Shown: positions 8,973 through 18,556, counted from the first letter of the stretch. The stretch: DNA of 64,000 bases from Arthrobacter sp. SLBN-100 (GCF_006715305.1 NZ_VFMY01000001.1:3100001-3164000), one strand, 5' to 3'. Notes: generated from the sequence alone by a model not told the origin. Numbers and translations are program-made.

Positions 8973-9046
8973 ACACTCCCGGCCGCTTGTTACCGGCAGC
9001 AGTCACGAACTGGCACCAAGCTACCGTGTAGTGCCAGCATGATTTG

Positions 9047-10045
9047 ATGCTTGAGGCAACCAAATCACAGAACAGCCAGGGCGAAGCGCCCATTAATCCC
9101 GCACTGGCGGCGGAAAGCAGGATCGCGCGCGTCGCGGTAACGGTGTTTCCGCTCCTGGTGGTGGCCGCCGGCATCGCAGGCTACCTGGCACCGGGTGGCT
9201 TCAAGCCGATGGCGCCAAGCGTGCCGTACCTGCTGGGGATCATCATGTTCTGCATGGGCCTCACGCTGACCCCGCCCGACTTCGCTGCGGTGGCAAAGCG
9301 CCCGTGGGCGGTGGCCCTGGGAATCGTGGCGCACTACGTGATCATGCCCGGGGCGGGGTGGTTGATTGCCGCCGCCCTGCACCTGGAACCGGAGCTGGCC
9401 GTGGGCCTGATCCTGGTGGGCTGCGCGCCGTCCGGGACGGCGTCCAACGTGATGGCCTTCCTGGCCAAGGGTGACGTGGCCCTCTCCGTGGCCGTCGCGT
9501 CCGTCTCGACACTCATCGCCCCGGTGGTCACCCCCTTGCTGGTCCTGTTCCTCGCCGGATCCTATCTCCAGATCGACGCCGTGGGCATGGTTCTGGACAT
9601 CGCCAAGACCGTCCTCCTTCCGGTGGTCGCCGGACTGCTGGCGCGGCTGTTCCTCAAGAAGCTCGTGGCGAAGGTCCTGCCGGCACTTCCCTGGGCCTCC
9701 GCCGTCGTGATCTCCCTGATCGTGGCCATTGTGGTGGCCGGCAGCGCCAGCAAGATCGTGACTGCCGGCGGCATTGTGTTCCTGGCCGTGGTGCTGCACA
9801 ACGGATTCGGGCTGGGGCTGGGCTACCTCGCCGGAAAGATCGGGCGGCTGGACAGCAAGGCACGCCGCGCCCTGGCCTTCGAGGTGGGAATGCAGAACTC
9901 GGGCCTGGCAGCGACGCTGGCTACCACCCACTTCAGCCCGCTGGCCGCATTGCCGTCGGCTGTGTTCTCGCTGTGGCACAACATCTCCGGCGCCATCGTG
10001 GCCGCGTGGCTGGCACGCCGCCCGCTGGGGGACGCCAAAGGCTGA
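9047..10045 (+). CDS. bile acid:sodium symporter (BASS) family transporter
   Basis: About 332 residues with nine or ten predicted membrane helices. It has the BASS hallmarks 'GIIMFCMGLTLTPPDF' near residue 65, the 'VGCAPSGTASNVM' crossover motif near residue 125, and 'EVGMQNSGLAATLA' near residue 280. Bacterial members move pantoate, keto acids or other organic anions with sodium. A TTG at 9044 directly abuts the chosen ATG. It lies 74 bp after manD on the same strand, so it could import or export an acid of the sugar-acid island, but no substrate can be read from sequence. Confidence 0.82.
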   Translation: MLEATKSQNSQGEAPINPALAAESRIARVAVTVFPLLVVAAGIAGYLAPGGFKPMAPSVPYLLGIIMFCMGLTLTPPDFAAVAKRPWAVALGIVAHYVIMPGAGWLIAAALHLEPELAVGLILVGCAPSGTASNVMAFLAKGDVALSVAVASVSTLIAPVVTPLLVLFLAGSYLQIDAVGMVLDIAKTVLLPVVAGLLARLFLKKLVAKVLPALPWASAVVISLIVAIVVAGSASKIVTAGGIVFLAVVLHNGFGLGLGYLAGKIGRLDSKARRALAFEVGMQNSGLAATLATTHFSPLAALPSAVFSLWHNISGAIVAAWLARRPLGDAKG

Positions 10046-10112
10046 CCGCCCTGAGGGCGCTCCGAGAGCGGAATCATAGTGCCCCGATTCCCAAAGTGAA
10101 AACCGGCATGGG

Positions 10113-11366
10113 ATGATGGGAAGGATGACCTCCCCCACTTCTTCCTCCGAAACTCCCGTTCGCGCCCGTACAGAGGGCGACGGGGCCGCCGAGAGTACCC
10201 GCCCGCAGGTCCGCCCCGCTGCCGAGGGCTGGGAGCAGGCGCGCACCGTCGAGGGCCGGCCGCTGCTCCAATTCGCCTCCCCGCGGGTGAAGCAGCCGCC
10301 GACGCACCTGGCCGACCTGAACCTGGCCGAGCGCGCCGCGAAGCTGAAGGAGCTTGGCGTCCCTGCCTTCCGGGCGAAGCAGCTCTCCACCCACTACTTC
10401 CAGCACTGGACCACGGACCCGGCAGCCATGAGCGACCTGCCCAAAGCCGGCCGTGAGGAACTCGTCTCCCAGATGTTCCCGCCGCTGCTCACCGAGGTCC
10501 GCCGCCTGCGCACCGACAACGGGGACACCATCAAGTTCCTCTGGCGGCTGTTCGACGGAGCGCTGGTCGAGTCCGTGCTGATGCGCTACCCCGGCCGCAT
10601 CACCCTGTGCGTCTCCTCGCAGGCCGGCTGCGGGATGAACTGCCCCTTCTGCGCCACCGGCCAGGCCGGGCTGACCCGCAACATGTCCACGGCAGAAATC
10701 GTTGACCAGGTGGTGGCCGCTAACCGCGCGATTGCGGCCGGCGAGCTGGGCCCCAAGGAGCACGACGAAGAGCGCGTCACCAACATCGTGTTTATGGGCA
10801 TGGGCGAGCCGCTGGCCAACTACAAGCGCGTGATGGCCGCCCTTCACCGCTTCGTGGACCCCTCGCCCGAGGGCCTGGGCATGTCCGCCCGGAACATCAC
10901 CGTCTCCACGGTGGGCCTCGTCCCCGCCATCCGCAAGCTTGCGGACGAGGACCTGCCGGTCACCTTTGCGCTGTCCCTGCACGCGCCCGACGACGAGCTC
11001 CGCGACGAGCTGATCCCGGTCAACAACCGGTGGAAGGTGGACGAGGCGCTCGACGCCGCCTACGACTACTACCGCAAGACCGGCCGCCGGGTCAGCATCG
11101 AGTACGCGCTGATCAAGGACATGAACGACCACCCGTGGCGTGCAGACCTGCTGGCCAAGAAGCTCAACCAGCGCGGCCGCGGCTGGGTGCACGTGAACCC
11201 GATCCCGCTCAACCCGACCCCGGGCTCCATCTGGACCGCCTCGGACAAGCCGGTGGCGCAGGAGTTCATTGCGCGGCTGCGCGCTGCCGGGGTGCCCTGC
11301 ACCCTGCGCGACACGCGCGGCAAGGAGATCGACGGCGCCTGCGGCCAGCTCGCTGCCGCCGACTAG
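10113..11366 (+). CDS. rlmN: dual-specificity 23S rRNA A2503 / tRNA methyltransferase RlmN
   Basis: A radical-SAM enzyme that methylates C2 of A2503 in 23S rRNA and of A37 in some tRNAs. The cluster-binding motif C-x3-C-x2-C is at residues 173-180 (counted from 10113) in '[13 protein letters not shown]'. The family block '[14 protein letters not shown]' and the C-terminal catalytic Cys in '[10 protein letters not shown]' are present. Start is ambiguous: ATG at 10113, 10116 or 10125, the last giving 413 residues. This is a housekeeping gene separating two catabolic islands. It converges on the apionate operon. Confidence 0.95.
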   Translation: MMGRMTSPTSSSETPVRARTEGDGAAESTRPQVRPAAEGWEQARTVEGRPLLQFASPRVKQPPTHLADLNLAERAAKLKELGVPAFRAKQLSTHYFQHWTTDPAAMSDLPKAGREELVSQMFPPLLTEVRRLRTDNGDTIKFLWRLFDGALVESVLMRYPGRITLCVSSQAGCGMNCPFCATGQAGLTRNMSTAEIVDQVVAANRAIAAGELGPKEHDEERVTNIVFMGMGEPLANYKRVMAALHRFVDPSPEGLGMSARNITVSTVGLVPAIRKLADEDLPVTFALSLHAPDDELRDELIPVNNRWKVDEALDAAYDYYRKTGRRVSIEYALIKDMNDHPWRADLLAKKLNQRGRGWVHVNPIPLNPTPGSIWTASDKPVAQEFIARLRAAGVPCTLRDTRGKEIDGACGQLAAAD

Positions 11367-11431
11367 AGGCTTGGCTGGAGCTGCCGCGCGGACGAGGCGA
11401 CGGCGGCTGGCGCCCCGACCTCAAACGCGCC

Positions 11432-11460
11432 AGGGGTGCCCGGCGGCGCCCGGCGCCCCT
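11432..11460. terminator. candidate bidirectional terminator between rlmN and apnO
   Basis: An interrupted GC-rich inverted repeat with outer arms AGGGG and CCCCT lies in the 103-bp interval between two convergent stop codons. It has mismatches and only a short CCTT tail, so efficiency is uncertain. Confidence 0.4.
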
Positions 11461-11469
11461 TGACCGTTG

Positions 11470-12330
11470 CTAGCGCTTGACGGTATCCAGCTTGAGCATC
11501 TTAGCGATGACGCTGTCCAGCTCGGAGTCGTCGAAGATCTTCTTCCAGTCGTCCTTGATGATGGTGTCCTTGCCGTACTGGATGGCGATTTCGCAGGCCT
11601 CCGAGAACGGGTTGGAGCCGCGCAGGGCGTTGGTGAGGGCGATCTGGACGTGGCCGAACAGCATGGCCTTGGCTGCTTCCTCGGGTACGCCGGCGGTGTG
11701 GACGGTTTCGTGCAGGGCCTCGTTGAGGAGGGTGCCGATCATGCAGGCGACGGTTTCCACGAGGGTGGGCTCGAGGATGGCGAGCTGCTTGACGGTGACC
11801 CAGTGGACGTCGATGACGGGGGCGTAGATGACGCGGATGGTCGCCTCGGCGGCGGCCTTGGTCTCCGCGGAGGCGTCGTCGTCGATGGCGGCGACGACGT
11901 TCTGCGGGGCGCCTTCGCCGCCGAAGGTGTCGGCCCATTCTTCCTTGGTGGTGCGCTCCAGGAACACGGACGGGTGGCACGGGTGGGCTACTGCCTGGAC
12001 AAGGTCATCGCGCTTGGCCAGCAGGCCGGCGTAGGCGGCGGCGGGGTCCAGGGTGAGCAGGATGGCGCCGGCCTTCATCTGGGGGACGACGCCTTCGGAG
12101 ACGACGCCGAGGACGGTGTCGGGGACGGCGAGGATGACCACGTCGGCGCCCTTCACGGCGTCAACGGTGGGGGTGATGTCCCGGCCTTCAGCCTTGACGC
12201 GGTCCTGGCCGGCGGGGGAGTTTTCGCTGTAGAAGACGGTGTGGGCGCTTTTCTGGAGGTTCCGGGAAACTCGCATTCCCATTTTGCCTCCGGCTCCGAT
12301 GACGGCGACGGTCAATTTTTCTGCTGACAT
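11470..12330 (-). CDS. apnO: D-apionate oxidoisomerase-like NAD(P)-binding enzyme
   Basis: A 286-residue Rossmann protein with nucleotide motif 'VAVIGAGGKMG' at residues 8-18 and a helical C-terminal domain of the phosphogluconate/hydroxyacid dehydrogenase type. ApnO converts D-apionate to 3-oxo-isoapionate; the assignment here rests on family plus neighbours (oiaC, eryH, eryI, lerK). It is last in the operon, 1 bp after oiaC. An AAGGAG overlapping the oiaC stop supplies its ribosome binding site. Orphan homologues are annotated only as phosphogluconate-dehydrogenase C-terminal-domain proteins. Confidence 0.7.
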   Translation of the reverse strand: MSAEKLTVAVIGAGGKMGMRVSRNLQKSAHTVFYSENSPAGQDRVKAEGRDITPTVDAVKGADVVILAVPDTVLGVVSEGVVPQMKAGAILLTLDPAAAYAGLLAKRDDLVQAVAHPCHPSVFLERTTKEEWADTFGGEGAPQNVVAAIDDDASAETKAAAEATIRVIYAPVIDVHWVTVKQLAILEPTLVETVACMIGTLLNEALHETVHTAGVPEEAAKAMLFGHVQIALTNALRGSNPFSEACEIAIQYGKDTIIKDDWKKIFDDSELDSVIAKMLKLDTVKR

Positions 12331-12331
12331 T

Positions 12332-13132
12332 TCATTTGCTCCTTAGGAATTCGATGCTGTGCTGGGTCCACTGGTTTTCGAGGCGGATGGTTTCCGCCTC
12401 GGAGTCCTGCCAGGGCAGCCAGTGTTCGACTATTTGGTTGATGTTTCTTTGGTGGGGCTGGAAGGTGTTGACCATGTAGTCGTAGTCGAGCAGGCCTTCG
12501 CCGAGGGGTGCGCCGGCGTAGGTGAAGCCGACCCACCCGTCTTTGCGGGTGAAGGCGAAGTCTTTGATGTGCATGTTCAGGACATAGGGTGCGACGGCGT
12601 CCATCACCTCGCGCGGCATCTCCAGGGCTGCGACGGTGTTGGCAGGGTCGCTGCAGATGCCGAGCCAGGGGTTGTCCACGCCGCGGATGACGTCCAGGAT
12701 CCGCTCGGTGGGCACCTGTTCGTAGGTTTCCACGGCGATTCTGACGCCGGCGGCCTCGAACTCGGGCAGGACTTCCTTGAAGATTGCCACGGCTTCTTCT
12801 GCTGTTGGAGCATGGCCGGGCGTGTTGAACATGGTCCTGAGCAGGGGTGAGCCCAGGATCCCGGCGATGTGGAGGAATTTGCGCAGGTGCTCGGGGCTGA
12901 TGCCCTTGGTGCCGAGTTCCAGCGAGATTCCCAGCCGGTCCGCGGTGGCGCGGACTGACTTCAGTTCGGCATCCGTCATGGCTTCCAGCGGTGCGTAGTC
13001 GCAGACCTGGAAGAGGTCCACGCCCAAGTCCGCGGTCCGCTGGAGCGCCTGGTGGATGCTCAGCGGCTCGGAGACCTTGTCCGAGAGCTGCCAGAAGAAC
13101 GCGTAGCTGCTCAGGCCGATCCGTGAGGTCAT
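12332..13132 (-). CDS. oiaC: 3-oxo-isoapionate decarboxylase-like TIM barrel
   Basis: A 266-residue sugar-phosphate isomerase/epimerase (AP-endonuclease-2 / xylose-isomerase-like TIM barrel). Likely metal ligands are in 'VETYEQVP', 'ICSDPAN', 'MHIKDF' and 'PLGEGLLDY'. In the described D-apionate route an enzyme of this fold decarboxylates 3-oxo-isoapionate to L-erythrulose, which fits its position between eryH and apnO. The ATG at 13132 overlaps the eryH stop by 4 bp (ATGA); longer upstream starts would run into eryH. An alternative is a hydroxypyruvate-isomerase-like epimerase. Confidence 0.65.
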   Translation of the reverse strand: MTSRIGLSSYAFFWQLSDKVSEPLSIHQALQRTADLGVDLFQVCDYAPLEAMTDAELKSVRATADRLGISLELGTKGISPEHLRKFLHIAGILGSPLLRTMFNTPGHAPTAEEAVAIFKEVLPEFEAAGVRIAVETYEQVPTERILDVIRGVDNPWLGICSDPANTVAALEMPREVMDAVAPYVLNMHIKDFAFTRKDGWVGFTYAGAPLGEGLLDYDYMVNTFQPHQRNINQIVEHWLPWQDSEAETIRLENQWTQHSIEFLRSK

Positions 13133-13950
13133 ACCGCCACCGCCGCTGCGGCAAGCCGTGCTGCCGTCTCGTCGAGGATGGTCTTCAGTGCTTGGGGATC
13201 GTGTGCGAAGCGGCCCAGGAACAGGCCGGCGACGGCGGAGTCCAGCTTGGTAATCAGGCCGGGTCCGGCGCTGCCCCCATAGATCACGCGGCTGTTTTTC
13301 TGGCCTGGCAGGCCGCGCAGGTGCGCGTCCAGCCCGGTGATGACGGCGCTGATGTACTCCGGCGTCGCGGGTTCCGGGGCGCCAATGGCCCACTGCGGCT
13401 CGTACGCCACAATCGTCCCGCGGGCCGGTCCCAGGGACTGGGCGCGGTTGATGGCCGCATCGATTTCCGCCGTGCACCGGGCGATGGCTTCCTCCACGGA
13501 TCCCTGCTGCAGTTCCCCGACGCACAGGATGGGCGTGAGGCCGTTCCGGTAGGCGGCGGCGGTTTTGAGCCCGATGATCCTGTCGTCCTCGCCGAAGATC
13601 CTGCGGCGTTCGGCGTGGCCCACCTCGGCGTAGCGTCCGCCGAGCTCGGCCACGGTCTTGCCGCCCACCTCGCCGGTAAACGCGCCTTCGTCTTCCCAGA
13701 AGATGTCCTGGGCGCCGGTGGCGGCTCCCGCGGGACCCAGGATACGGGCCGCTTCAGGCAGCACCGGGAGGGTGGGCAGGACGAACAGCTCGATGTCGCG
13801 GCTCTGGACCGCAGAATGCGCAAACGCGATGGCGGCCACGTCGCGGCAGTAATCGATTGACCGCTGGTAGCCGAAGTACATCTTCAGGCTGACGCCGATG
13901 ATGGCCTTCGGTGATGTTCCGCCGGTGGCGGGCTTAGCAGGAAGTGACAC
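13129..13950 (-). CDS. eryH: L-erythrulose-1-phosphate isomerase (TpiA paralogue)
   Basis: A 273-residue triosephosphate-isomerase-fold protein. The catalytic Lys ('VSLKMYFG', about residue 24), His ('VGHAERRR') and Glu ('[10 protein letters not shown]') are all kept, and the phosphate loop 'YGGSAGPGL' is present. It differs from glycolytic TpiA by an extended N terminus and by context beside an RpiB paralogue and a DhaK-type kinase. In the erythritol/apionate pathways EryH converts L-erythrulose-1-phosphate to D-erythrulose-4-phosphate. It overlaps eryI by 17 bp. Confidence 0.75.
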   Translation of the reverse strand: MSLPAKPATGGTSPKAIIGVSLKMYFGYQRSIDYCRDVAAIAFAHSAVQSRDIELFVLPTLPVLPEAARILGPAGAATGAQDIFWEDEGAFTGEVGGKTVAELGGRYAEVGHAERRRIFGEDDRIIGLKTAAAYRNGLTPILCVGELQQGSVEEAIARCTAEIDAAINRAQSLGPARGTIVAYEPQWAIGAPEPATPEYISAVITGLDAHLRGLPGQKNSRVIYGGSAGPGLITKLDSAVAGLFLGRFAHDPQALKTILDETAARLAAAAVAV

Positions 13951-14404
13951 CCTCGTAGTCCTTAATCAGGCTGACCTTCTCAGCCGAGGCAGAGGTTTCG
14001 TCGAAGGTGTAGGTGAGCCATTCGCGGGCGAGCCTGCGGGCCAGTTCGAGGCCGACGACGCGCTGGCCGAACGTCAGGACCTGGGCATTGTTGCTCAGGA
14101 CCGAGCGCTCCACTGAGAAGCTGTCGTGTGCGGTGACGGCGCGGACGCCGGGCACCTTGTTCGCGGCGATGGCCACGCCCAGGCCGGTGCCGCAGACCAG
14201 AAGGGCGCGGTCTGCTTTGCCGGCGGCGACGAGCTCGGCGGCGGCGATGGCCACCGACGGGTACGGGGTGTGGCTGGTGGCGTCCACCCCGACGTCGGTC
14301 ACGAATTCCACCAGGTCGGAAGCTTCCAGGTCAGCCTTCAGGGCTTCCTTGTATTCGAAACCGGCGTCGTCGCAACCGACGACCAGGCGCAGTTTGGCGC
14401 TCAT
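13934..14404 (-). CDS. eryI: D-erythrulose-4-phosphate isomerase (RpiB family)
   Basis: A 156-residue RpiB/LacAB-type isomerase. The active-site Cys lies in '[15 protein letters not shown]' (about residues 68-82) and the N-terminal '[11 protein letters not shown]' replaces the usual 'GSDHAGF'. EryI converts D-erythrulose-4-phosphate to D-erythrose-4-phosphate, delivering the product to the pentose-phosphate pathway. ATGA overlap with the lerK stop indicates translational coupling. A pentose-phosphate isomerase role is possible but fits the neighbours less well. Confidence 0.75.
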   Translation of the reverse strand: MSAKLRLVVGCDDAGFEYKEALKADLEASDLVEFVTDVGVDATSHTPYPSVAIAAAELVAAGKADRALLVCGTGLGVAIAANKVPGVRAVTAHDSFSVERSVLSNNAQVLTFGQRVVGLELARRLAREWLTYTFDETSASAEKVSLIKDYEGVTSC

Positions 14405-16143
14405 GCTTTCTCCTTAATGGTGGTCCGCTCGATAAGCGTGTTGTGGATTGCCCGGATGATCAATGCCATGGATACTGCTCCGGCGTCGGGGGTGCCGAGG
14501 CTCTTCCCGGCGTGCGGACGGGCCCGGCCCATCAGGGGCAGCAGCCGGGCGGTGTCCTCAGCAGCCTGCTCTGCGGTCACCGCGGCGGCCGCCCAGGCCT
14601 CCGTGAGGGACTTGCCGGCTTCGACGCCGGACGCCAGGGCATCGCGGAACGGAACCAGGACGTCCACCAGGGTCTTGTCGCCCGGCTTGGCCTTGCCGAA
14701 GTCCATGATGGCCGCCGCTGCACCTGCGACTCCAGCGGCGACGGCGCCGGCGTCGGGCGCTGTGCTGTCTCCTACGGCGTCGCCGACGGCGCGCAGGGCC
14801 ATTCCCCAGAGGGCGCCGGACGTGCCGCCGGCCTTGTCGGCCCAGGCATCTGCGGCGAAGTGCAGGGTGGTGGCGGCGCCGGCACCGCGGGCGACGGCGT
14901 CTTCCGCGGCGTCGACGGCGGCGCGGACACCGCGTTCCATGCCGATGCCGTGGTCACCGTCGCCGGCGATCGCATCGATCCGGCCCAGCTCGTCCGCGTT
15001 GGCGTCCACTACTGCCTTGGCAGCGCCGAGGGCGGCCAGGACACGGACGGCGCCGGCGCGCGACTCCGGCGCGGCGTCGGGGATGGAGAGCTCGACGTCG
15101 GCTGCCTCACCGCCGGTGGCGTCCAGGGCGTCAGCGGTGACGGCGCCGCGGCGGAAGGCCGGCGCGTCGGCGGGGGCGTTCCAGAGCTTCTCCAGTTCGT
15201 CATCAAGCCAGAACAGGGTGAGGGATGTTCCTGCCATGTCGAAGCTGGTGACGAGCTCGCCCACCTGCGGGTCCACGGCTTCCAGGCCTGCTTCAGCGAG
15301 GAGCTGGGCGATGCGGCGGTACACCACGAAGAGCTCTTCGTACTTGACGCTGCCCAGGCCGTTGAGGATGGGGACCACACGGGCTCCCTCTGCGACGGTG
15401 CCCTCCGGGACCTCGGTCAGGAGCTTGGACACCAGCAGTTCGGCGAGCTCATCCGCCGTCGGAATGTCCGTTTCGCCTATGCCCGGTTCGCCGTGGATAC
15501 CCATGCCCACAGCCATGCGGCCCTCAGGGACGGAGAACAGCGGGTGGTCCGCGCCCGGGAGGGTGCAGCCGGTGAACGCGACACCGAACGAACGGGTGCG
15601 GTGGTTCGCGCGCCCGGCGATTTCCACCACCGCGTCCATGGAGTAGCCGGCTTCCGCAGCGGCCGCAGCTACCTTGAAGACGGTGAGGTCACCGGCGATG
15701 CCGCGGCGCTTGGCGCGCTCCGCCAGCGGGGCGGAGGAAACGTCGTCAGTGACGGCGATGCTGCGGCAGTCGATGCCCTCCTTGCGGAGGCGGTCCTGGG
15801 CCTGGGTGAAATGCAGGACGTCACCGGCGTAGTTGCCGTAGCCCAGCAGCACACCACCGCCATTGTCCGCGGCCTTAGCCACGTTGTAAACCTGTTGCGC
15901 CGAGGGGGAGGCGAAGAGGTTACCCATTGCCGCTCCGTGAGCCAATCCCTGGCCCACCAGTCCGGCGAAGGCCGGGTAGTGGCCGGAGCCGCCGCCGATC
16001 ACCAGCGCCACTGTGTCCGGGGTGCTCTTGGTGTTGCGGACAACGCCGCCGGACACGCGCTTGACCCAGCGTTGGTGGGAGGCGACGAAGCCCTCGATCA
16101 TTTCGTCAGCAAAAGCTGCGGGTTCGTTGAACAGGCGGGTCAT
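14401..16143 (-). CDS. lerK: fused DhaK-DhaL kinase, probable L-erythrulose 1-kinase
   Basis: A 580-residue ATP-dependent ketose kinase. The N-terminal DhaK domain (about 1-330) has '[12 protein letters not shown]' near residue 52 and the 'GIHGEPG' segment near 217 that positions the substrate. The C-terminal DhaL domain (about 375-575) has the Mg-ATP aspartates in '[12 protein letters not shown]' near 395. The length matches single-chain kinases such as LerK/DerK. With eryH and eryI downstream, L-erythrulose is the likely substrate rather than dihydroxyacetone. It follows the transporter gene after a 99-bp gap that holds a hairpin. Confidence 0.75.
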   Translation of the reverse strand: MTRLFNEPAAFADEMIEGFVASHQRWVKRVSGGVVRNTKSTPDTVALVIGGGSGHYPAFAGLVGQGLAHGAAMGNLFASPSAQQVYNVAKAADNGGGVLLGYGNYAGDVLHFTQAQDRLRKEGIDCRSIAVTDDVSSAPLAERAKRRGIAGDLTVFKVAAAAAEAGYSMDAVVEIAGRANHRTRSFGVAFTGCTLPGADHPLFSVPEGRMAVGMGIHGEPGIGETDIPTADELAELLVSKLLTEVPEGTVAEGARVVPILNGLGSVKYEELFVVYRRIAQLLAEAGLEAVDPQVGELVTSFDMAGTSLTLFWLDDELEKLWNAPADAPAFRRGAVTADALDATGGEAADVELSIPDAAPESRAGAVRVLAALGAAKAVVDANADELGRIDAIAGDGDHGIGMERGVRAAVDAAEDAVARGAGAATTLHFAADAWADKAGGTSGALWGMALRAVGDAVGDSTAPDAGAVAAGVAGAAAAIMDFGKAKPGDKTLVDVLVPFRDALASGVEAGKSLTEAWAAAAVTAEQAAEDTARLLPLMGRARPHAGKSLGTPDAGAVSMALIIRAIHNTLIERTTIKEKA

Positions 16144-16207
16144 GGCAAAGCTCCTGGGCCTAACTAGGGGAAGGTCGTGATTCGGGCGGGCTGGCGATGC
16201 AGGCGCC

Positions 16208-16235
16208 GGGCGCCCTTCCGGGGAGAAGGGCGCCC
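16208..16235 (-). promoter_or_regulatory. hairpin between transporter and kinase genes
   Basis: A perfect 11-bp stem (16208-16218 with 25-35 of the same block, 16225-16235) and 6-nt loop lie just after the MFS stop codon on the minus strand. No T-run is evident. It probably separates message levels of transporter and enzymes, not a full stop. Confidence 0.45.
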
Positions 16236-16242
16236 CTTGGTC

Positions 16243-17607
16243 CTACGGCTCGGCGTGGTGGCCGGCGCCCGCGGGGTCGAGCGCTTCAGCCTGTACGCCT
16301 TCGCTGACCTTGCCGGAGCGGCTGAGGGTGACCATCAGGATGCAGGACAGGAGCATGAACCCGCCCACGACGAACATCGGCACGGCGTAGCTGCCGGTCC
16401 AGTCCTTGAGCCAGCCGGTGACGTAGCCTGCGCTGAAGCCGGCAAGGTTGCCCACGGTGTTGATCAGGGCGATGCCTGCGGCTGCTGCTGCGCCGGTAAG
16501 GAACTGGGTGGGTACCGTCCAGAAGTTGGGCAGGGCCGCGAAGATGGACATGGCGGTGATGGTGATGACGGCGATGGTGGCTGCCGGGGAGCCCGCGAAC
16601 AGGGCCAGCGGGATGCTGATGGCGCCGGTCAGGGCGGGAAGTGCAATGTGCCAGGTCTTGACGCCCCGCTTGGTGGCGTCCTTGGACCAGAAGTACAGGG
16701 CGAAAGCTGCCGGCAGGTACGGGATCGCGGTGATCAGGCCCTTCTGGAAGACGTCGAACTTGGTGCCGTAGATGCCTTCGAAGCCGGAGATGATGGTGGG
16801 CAGGAAGAACCCGAGGGCGTACAGGCCGTAGATGAATCCGAAGTAGATCGCGGAGAGCATCCAGACGCGGCCGTTGCCGAACACGGTGCGGACGCTGACG
16901 TGCTTGTTGCCTGCTGCGGTTTCCTTCTTTTCCTTCTCCAGGGCGCCCGTCAGCCAGGTCTTCTCGTCCTGCGTCAGCCACTTGGCTTTAGCGGGGGAGT
17001 CAGCGAGGTAGAACCAGGCGACCACGCCGATGAGAATGGCGGGGACGGCGACGCCGAAGAACATAACGCGCCAGCCCTCGAGGCCGAAGAGGCCGTGCTG
17101 CTGGATGAGGAGGCCGGCCAGCGGGGCGCCGATCACGGTGGTCAGCGGCTGGGCCAGGTAGAAGAGGGCGAGGATCTTGCTGCGGTGGCGGGACGGCACC
17201 CAGAGGCTGAGGAAGAGGATGGCGCCGGGGAAGAAGCCGGCCTCGGCCACGCCCAGGATGAAGCGCAGGATGTAGAGCTGCTCAACGTTGCCCACCCAGG
17301 TGAACAGCAGGGAGACGATACCCCAGCTGACCATGATGCGGGCGAGCCAGCGGCGGGCGCCGAACTTGTGCAGGGCCAGGTTGCTGGGGACCTCAAGCAG
17401 GATGTAGCCGATGAAAAAGACGCCGGACGCGAAGCCGAACTGTGCCGCCGAGAGCGCCAGGTCTGTGTTCATGCCGTTGGGGCCGGCGAAGGAGATGGCC
17501 GTGCGGTCCAGGTAGTTGATGAAGAACATCAGGGCGACGAACGGCACAAGCCGGATCGCCACCTTCCTGATAGCAGATTTTTCGACCACGGATTGTGTGG
17601 TGTCCAC
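16243..17607 (-). CDS. MFS anion:cation symporter (ACS family), probable apionate importer
   Basis: A 454-residue twelve-helix major facilitator protein. The ACS-family signature is in the first helices ('FFINYLDRTAISFAGP', 'SGVFFIGYILLEVPSNLAL'), like galactonate, glucarate and tartrate permeases. The start chosen is GTG at 17607, which has AGGAG 5 nt upstream; a longer reading frame to 17727 would have to cross the promoter and lacks a ribosome binding site. First gene of the operon. An acid importer here suggests that the cell takes up D-apionate or a related sugar acid directly. Confidence 0.82.
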   Translation of the reverse strand: MDTTQSVVEKSAIRKVAIRLVPFVALMFFINYLDRTAISFAGPNGMNTDLALSAAQFGFASGVFFIGYILLEVPSNLALHKFGARRWLARIMVSWGIVSLLFTWVGNVEQLYILRFILGVAEAGFFPGAILFLSLWVPSRHRSKILALFYLAQPLTTVIGAPLAGLLIQQHGLFGLEGWRVMFFGVAVPAILIGVVAWFYLADSPAKAKWLTQDEKTWLTGALEKEKKETAAGNKHVSVRTVFGNGRVWMLSAIYFGFIYGLYALGFFLPTIISGFEGIYGTKFDVFQKGLITAIPYLPAAFALYFWSKDATKRGVKTWHIALPALTGAISIPLALFAGSPAATIAVITITAMSIFAALPNFWTVPTQFLTGAAAAAGIALINTVGNLAGFSAGYVTGWLKDWTGSYAVPMFVVGGFMLLSCILMVTLSRSGKVSEGVQAEALDPAGAGHHAEP

Positions 17608-17722
17608 GTTGACTCCTAGATAGTGATGTTCCCGGCCGCTTCCTTCGCTGGAGGCTTGGGGTTCTGTCGCCTGGCCGCCAAAGTGTGAGGACGCGAGGGC
17701 GGCTACAAAGTGTGTGAGTTCC

Positions 17723-17752
17723 ACCATAAAAGATAAACCCCAAATTGGTCAA
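17723..17752 (-). promoter_or_regulatory. promoter of the apionate operon
   Basis: On the minus strand TTGACC (17747-17752) and TATGGT (17723-17728) are separated by 18 bp, a good sigma-70-type arrangement. The -35 hexamer overlaps the palindrome at 17748-17761, so a bound regulator would exclude RNA polymerase. Confidence 0.6.
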
Positions 17753-17761
17753 CCGGTTGAC
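17748..17761. promoter_or_regulatory. operator, perfect 14-bp palindrome
   Basis: GTCAACCGGTTGAC is a perfect palindrome in the divergent region between the transporter gene and the FadR-type regulator. It overlaps the operon's -35 box. Its size and position suit a FadR/GntR dimer, most simply the adjacent regulator (inference). Confidence 0.6.
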
Positions 17762-17812
17762 TTGTTCTTTTTTCGGATGTCTGAGTGGAAAGGCGGTTGC
17801 TAGGCTTGAAGC

Positions 17813-18556
17813 GTGCCCATAAACTCTGCCGCCTCGTCGGCCAAAATCAGCGAAGCGCTTGGCTCTGTGGGCCAGGGCTCCGTTGTGTCCGAGGTCGCCG
17901 AGCGCCTGCTCGCCTACTTCACCAGCGGCGATATCGCCGTCGGAACAAGGCTTCCGGCCGAGCGCCAGCTCGCCGCTTCGTTGGGCGTGGGCCGGTCTGC
18001 AGTGCGGGAGGCCCTCGCCGCACTGGAGATTCTGGGGATCGTGATCGTCCGGCCGGGTTCCGGGACATACCTGCGTGACGGCATCTCCGAACTCCTGCCC
18101 CGCACCTTGAGCTGGGGCCTGATGCTGGGCGCTCCCCGGACCCGCGAGCTCGTGGAATTGCGGAGCGGCCTTGAGGTGCAGGCGGCACAGCTCGCGGCTG
18201 AACGCATCACGGGGGAGTCGCTGGACCGGATGCGCGCCAATCTGGCCACCATGGCAGAAACCCTTGAAGACCTCGCCGCCTTTGTGGAGGCAGACGCCGC
18301 GTTCCACCGGGAGATCGCGGAAAGTTCAGGCAACCAGGTGCTGCAGGAGCTGCTGCAGAGCATTAGGTCCCTGCTGCGGATCTGGGTGGACCGCGCCCTC
18401 ACCGACGAGGGTCACGCCGCCGCCGCCCTGAAGGAGCATACGGAGATCTTCACTGCCCTCGAGGCGCATGACAGCGAGGCGGTCACCAGGACCATGCGTT
18501 CCCACATGCTTACCGCATCCAAGCGGTTGCTCGCCGGCTTCGACGCCTCACAGTAG
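17813..18556 (+). CDS. FadR-type (FCD) GntR regulator of the apionate operon
   Basis: A 247-residue regulator. The winged helix (about residues 25-90) has 'LPAERQLAASLGVGRSAVREALAALE', an almost ideal FadR-group HTH. The FCD domain (about 100-240) carries 'DAAFHREIAESSGN' and 'EHTEIFTAL' with the metal-binding Asp/His set. It starts at GTG 17813 and is divergent from the transporter/lerK/eryI/eryH/oiaC/apnO operon. It probably represses that operon and its own gene through the intervening palindrome, with an acid or C4 sugar as inducer. Confidence 0.88.
   Translation: MPINSAASSAKISEALGSVGQGSVVSEVAERLLAYFTSGDIAVGTRLPAERQLAASLGVGRSAVREALAALEILGIVIVRPGSGTYLRDGISELLPRTLSWGLMLGAPRTRELVELRSGLEVQAAQLAAERITGESLDRMRANLATMAETLEDLAAFVEADAAFHREIAESSGNQVLQELLQSIRSLLRIWVDRALTDEGHAAAALKEHTEIFTALEAHDSEAVTRTMRSHMLTASKRLLAGFDASQ

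Noticed and set aside
10045..10060. CGCCCTGAGGGCG as terminator of the BASS gene
   Set aside because: The arms leave a loop of only one base, too tight for a real hairpin.
13129..13950. Glycolytic triosephosphate isomerase
   Set aside because: Catalytic residues fit, but the operon with lerK, eryI, oiaC and apnO argues for the L-erythrulose-1-phosphate paralogue; central tpiA normally sits with gap and pgk.
13934..14404. Ribose-5-phosphate isomerase B of the pentose-phosphate pathway
   Set aside because: Same fold, but the changed N-terminal motif and the neighbouring C4-sugar genes favour EryI.
14443..16167. 574-codon frame opposite lerK
   Set aside because: Compositional shadow; lerK on the minus strand has full kinase motifs and coupling to its neighbours.
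16177..17619. 480-codon frame opposite the ACS transporter
   Set aside because: Low-complexity Glu/Gly/Asp product antisense to twelve hydrophobic helices, as expected from reversed transmembrane codons.
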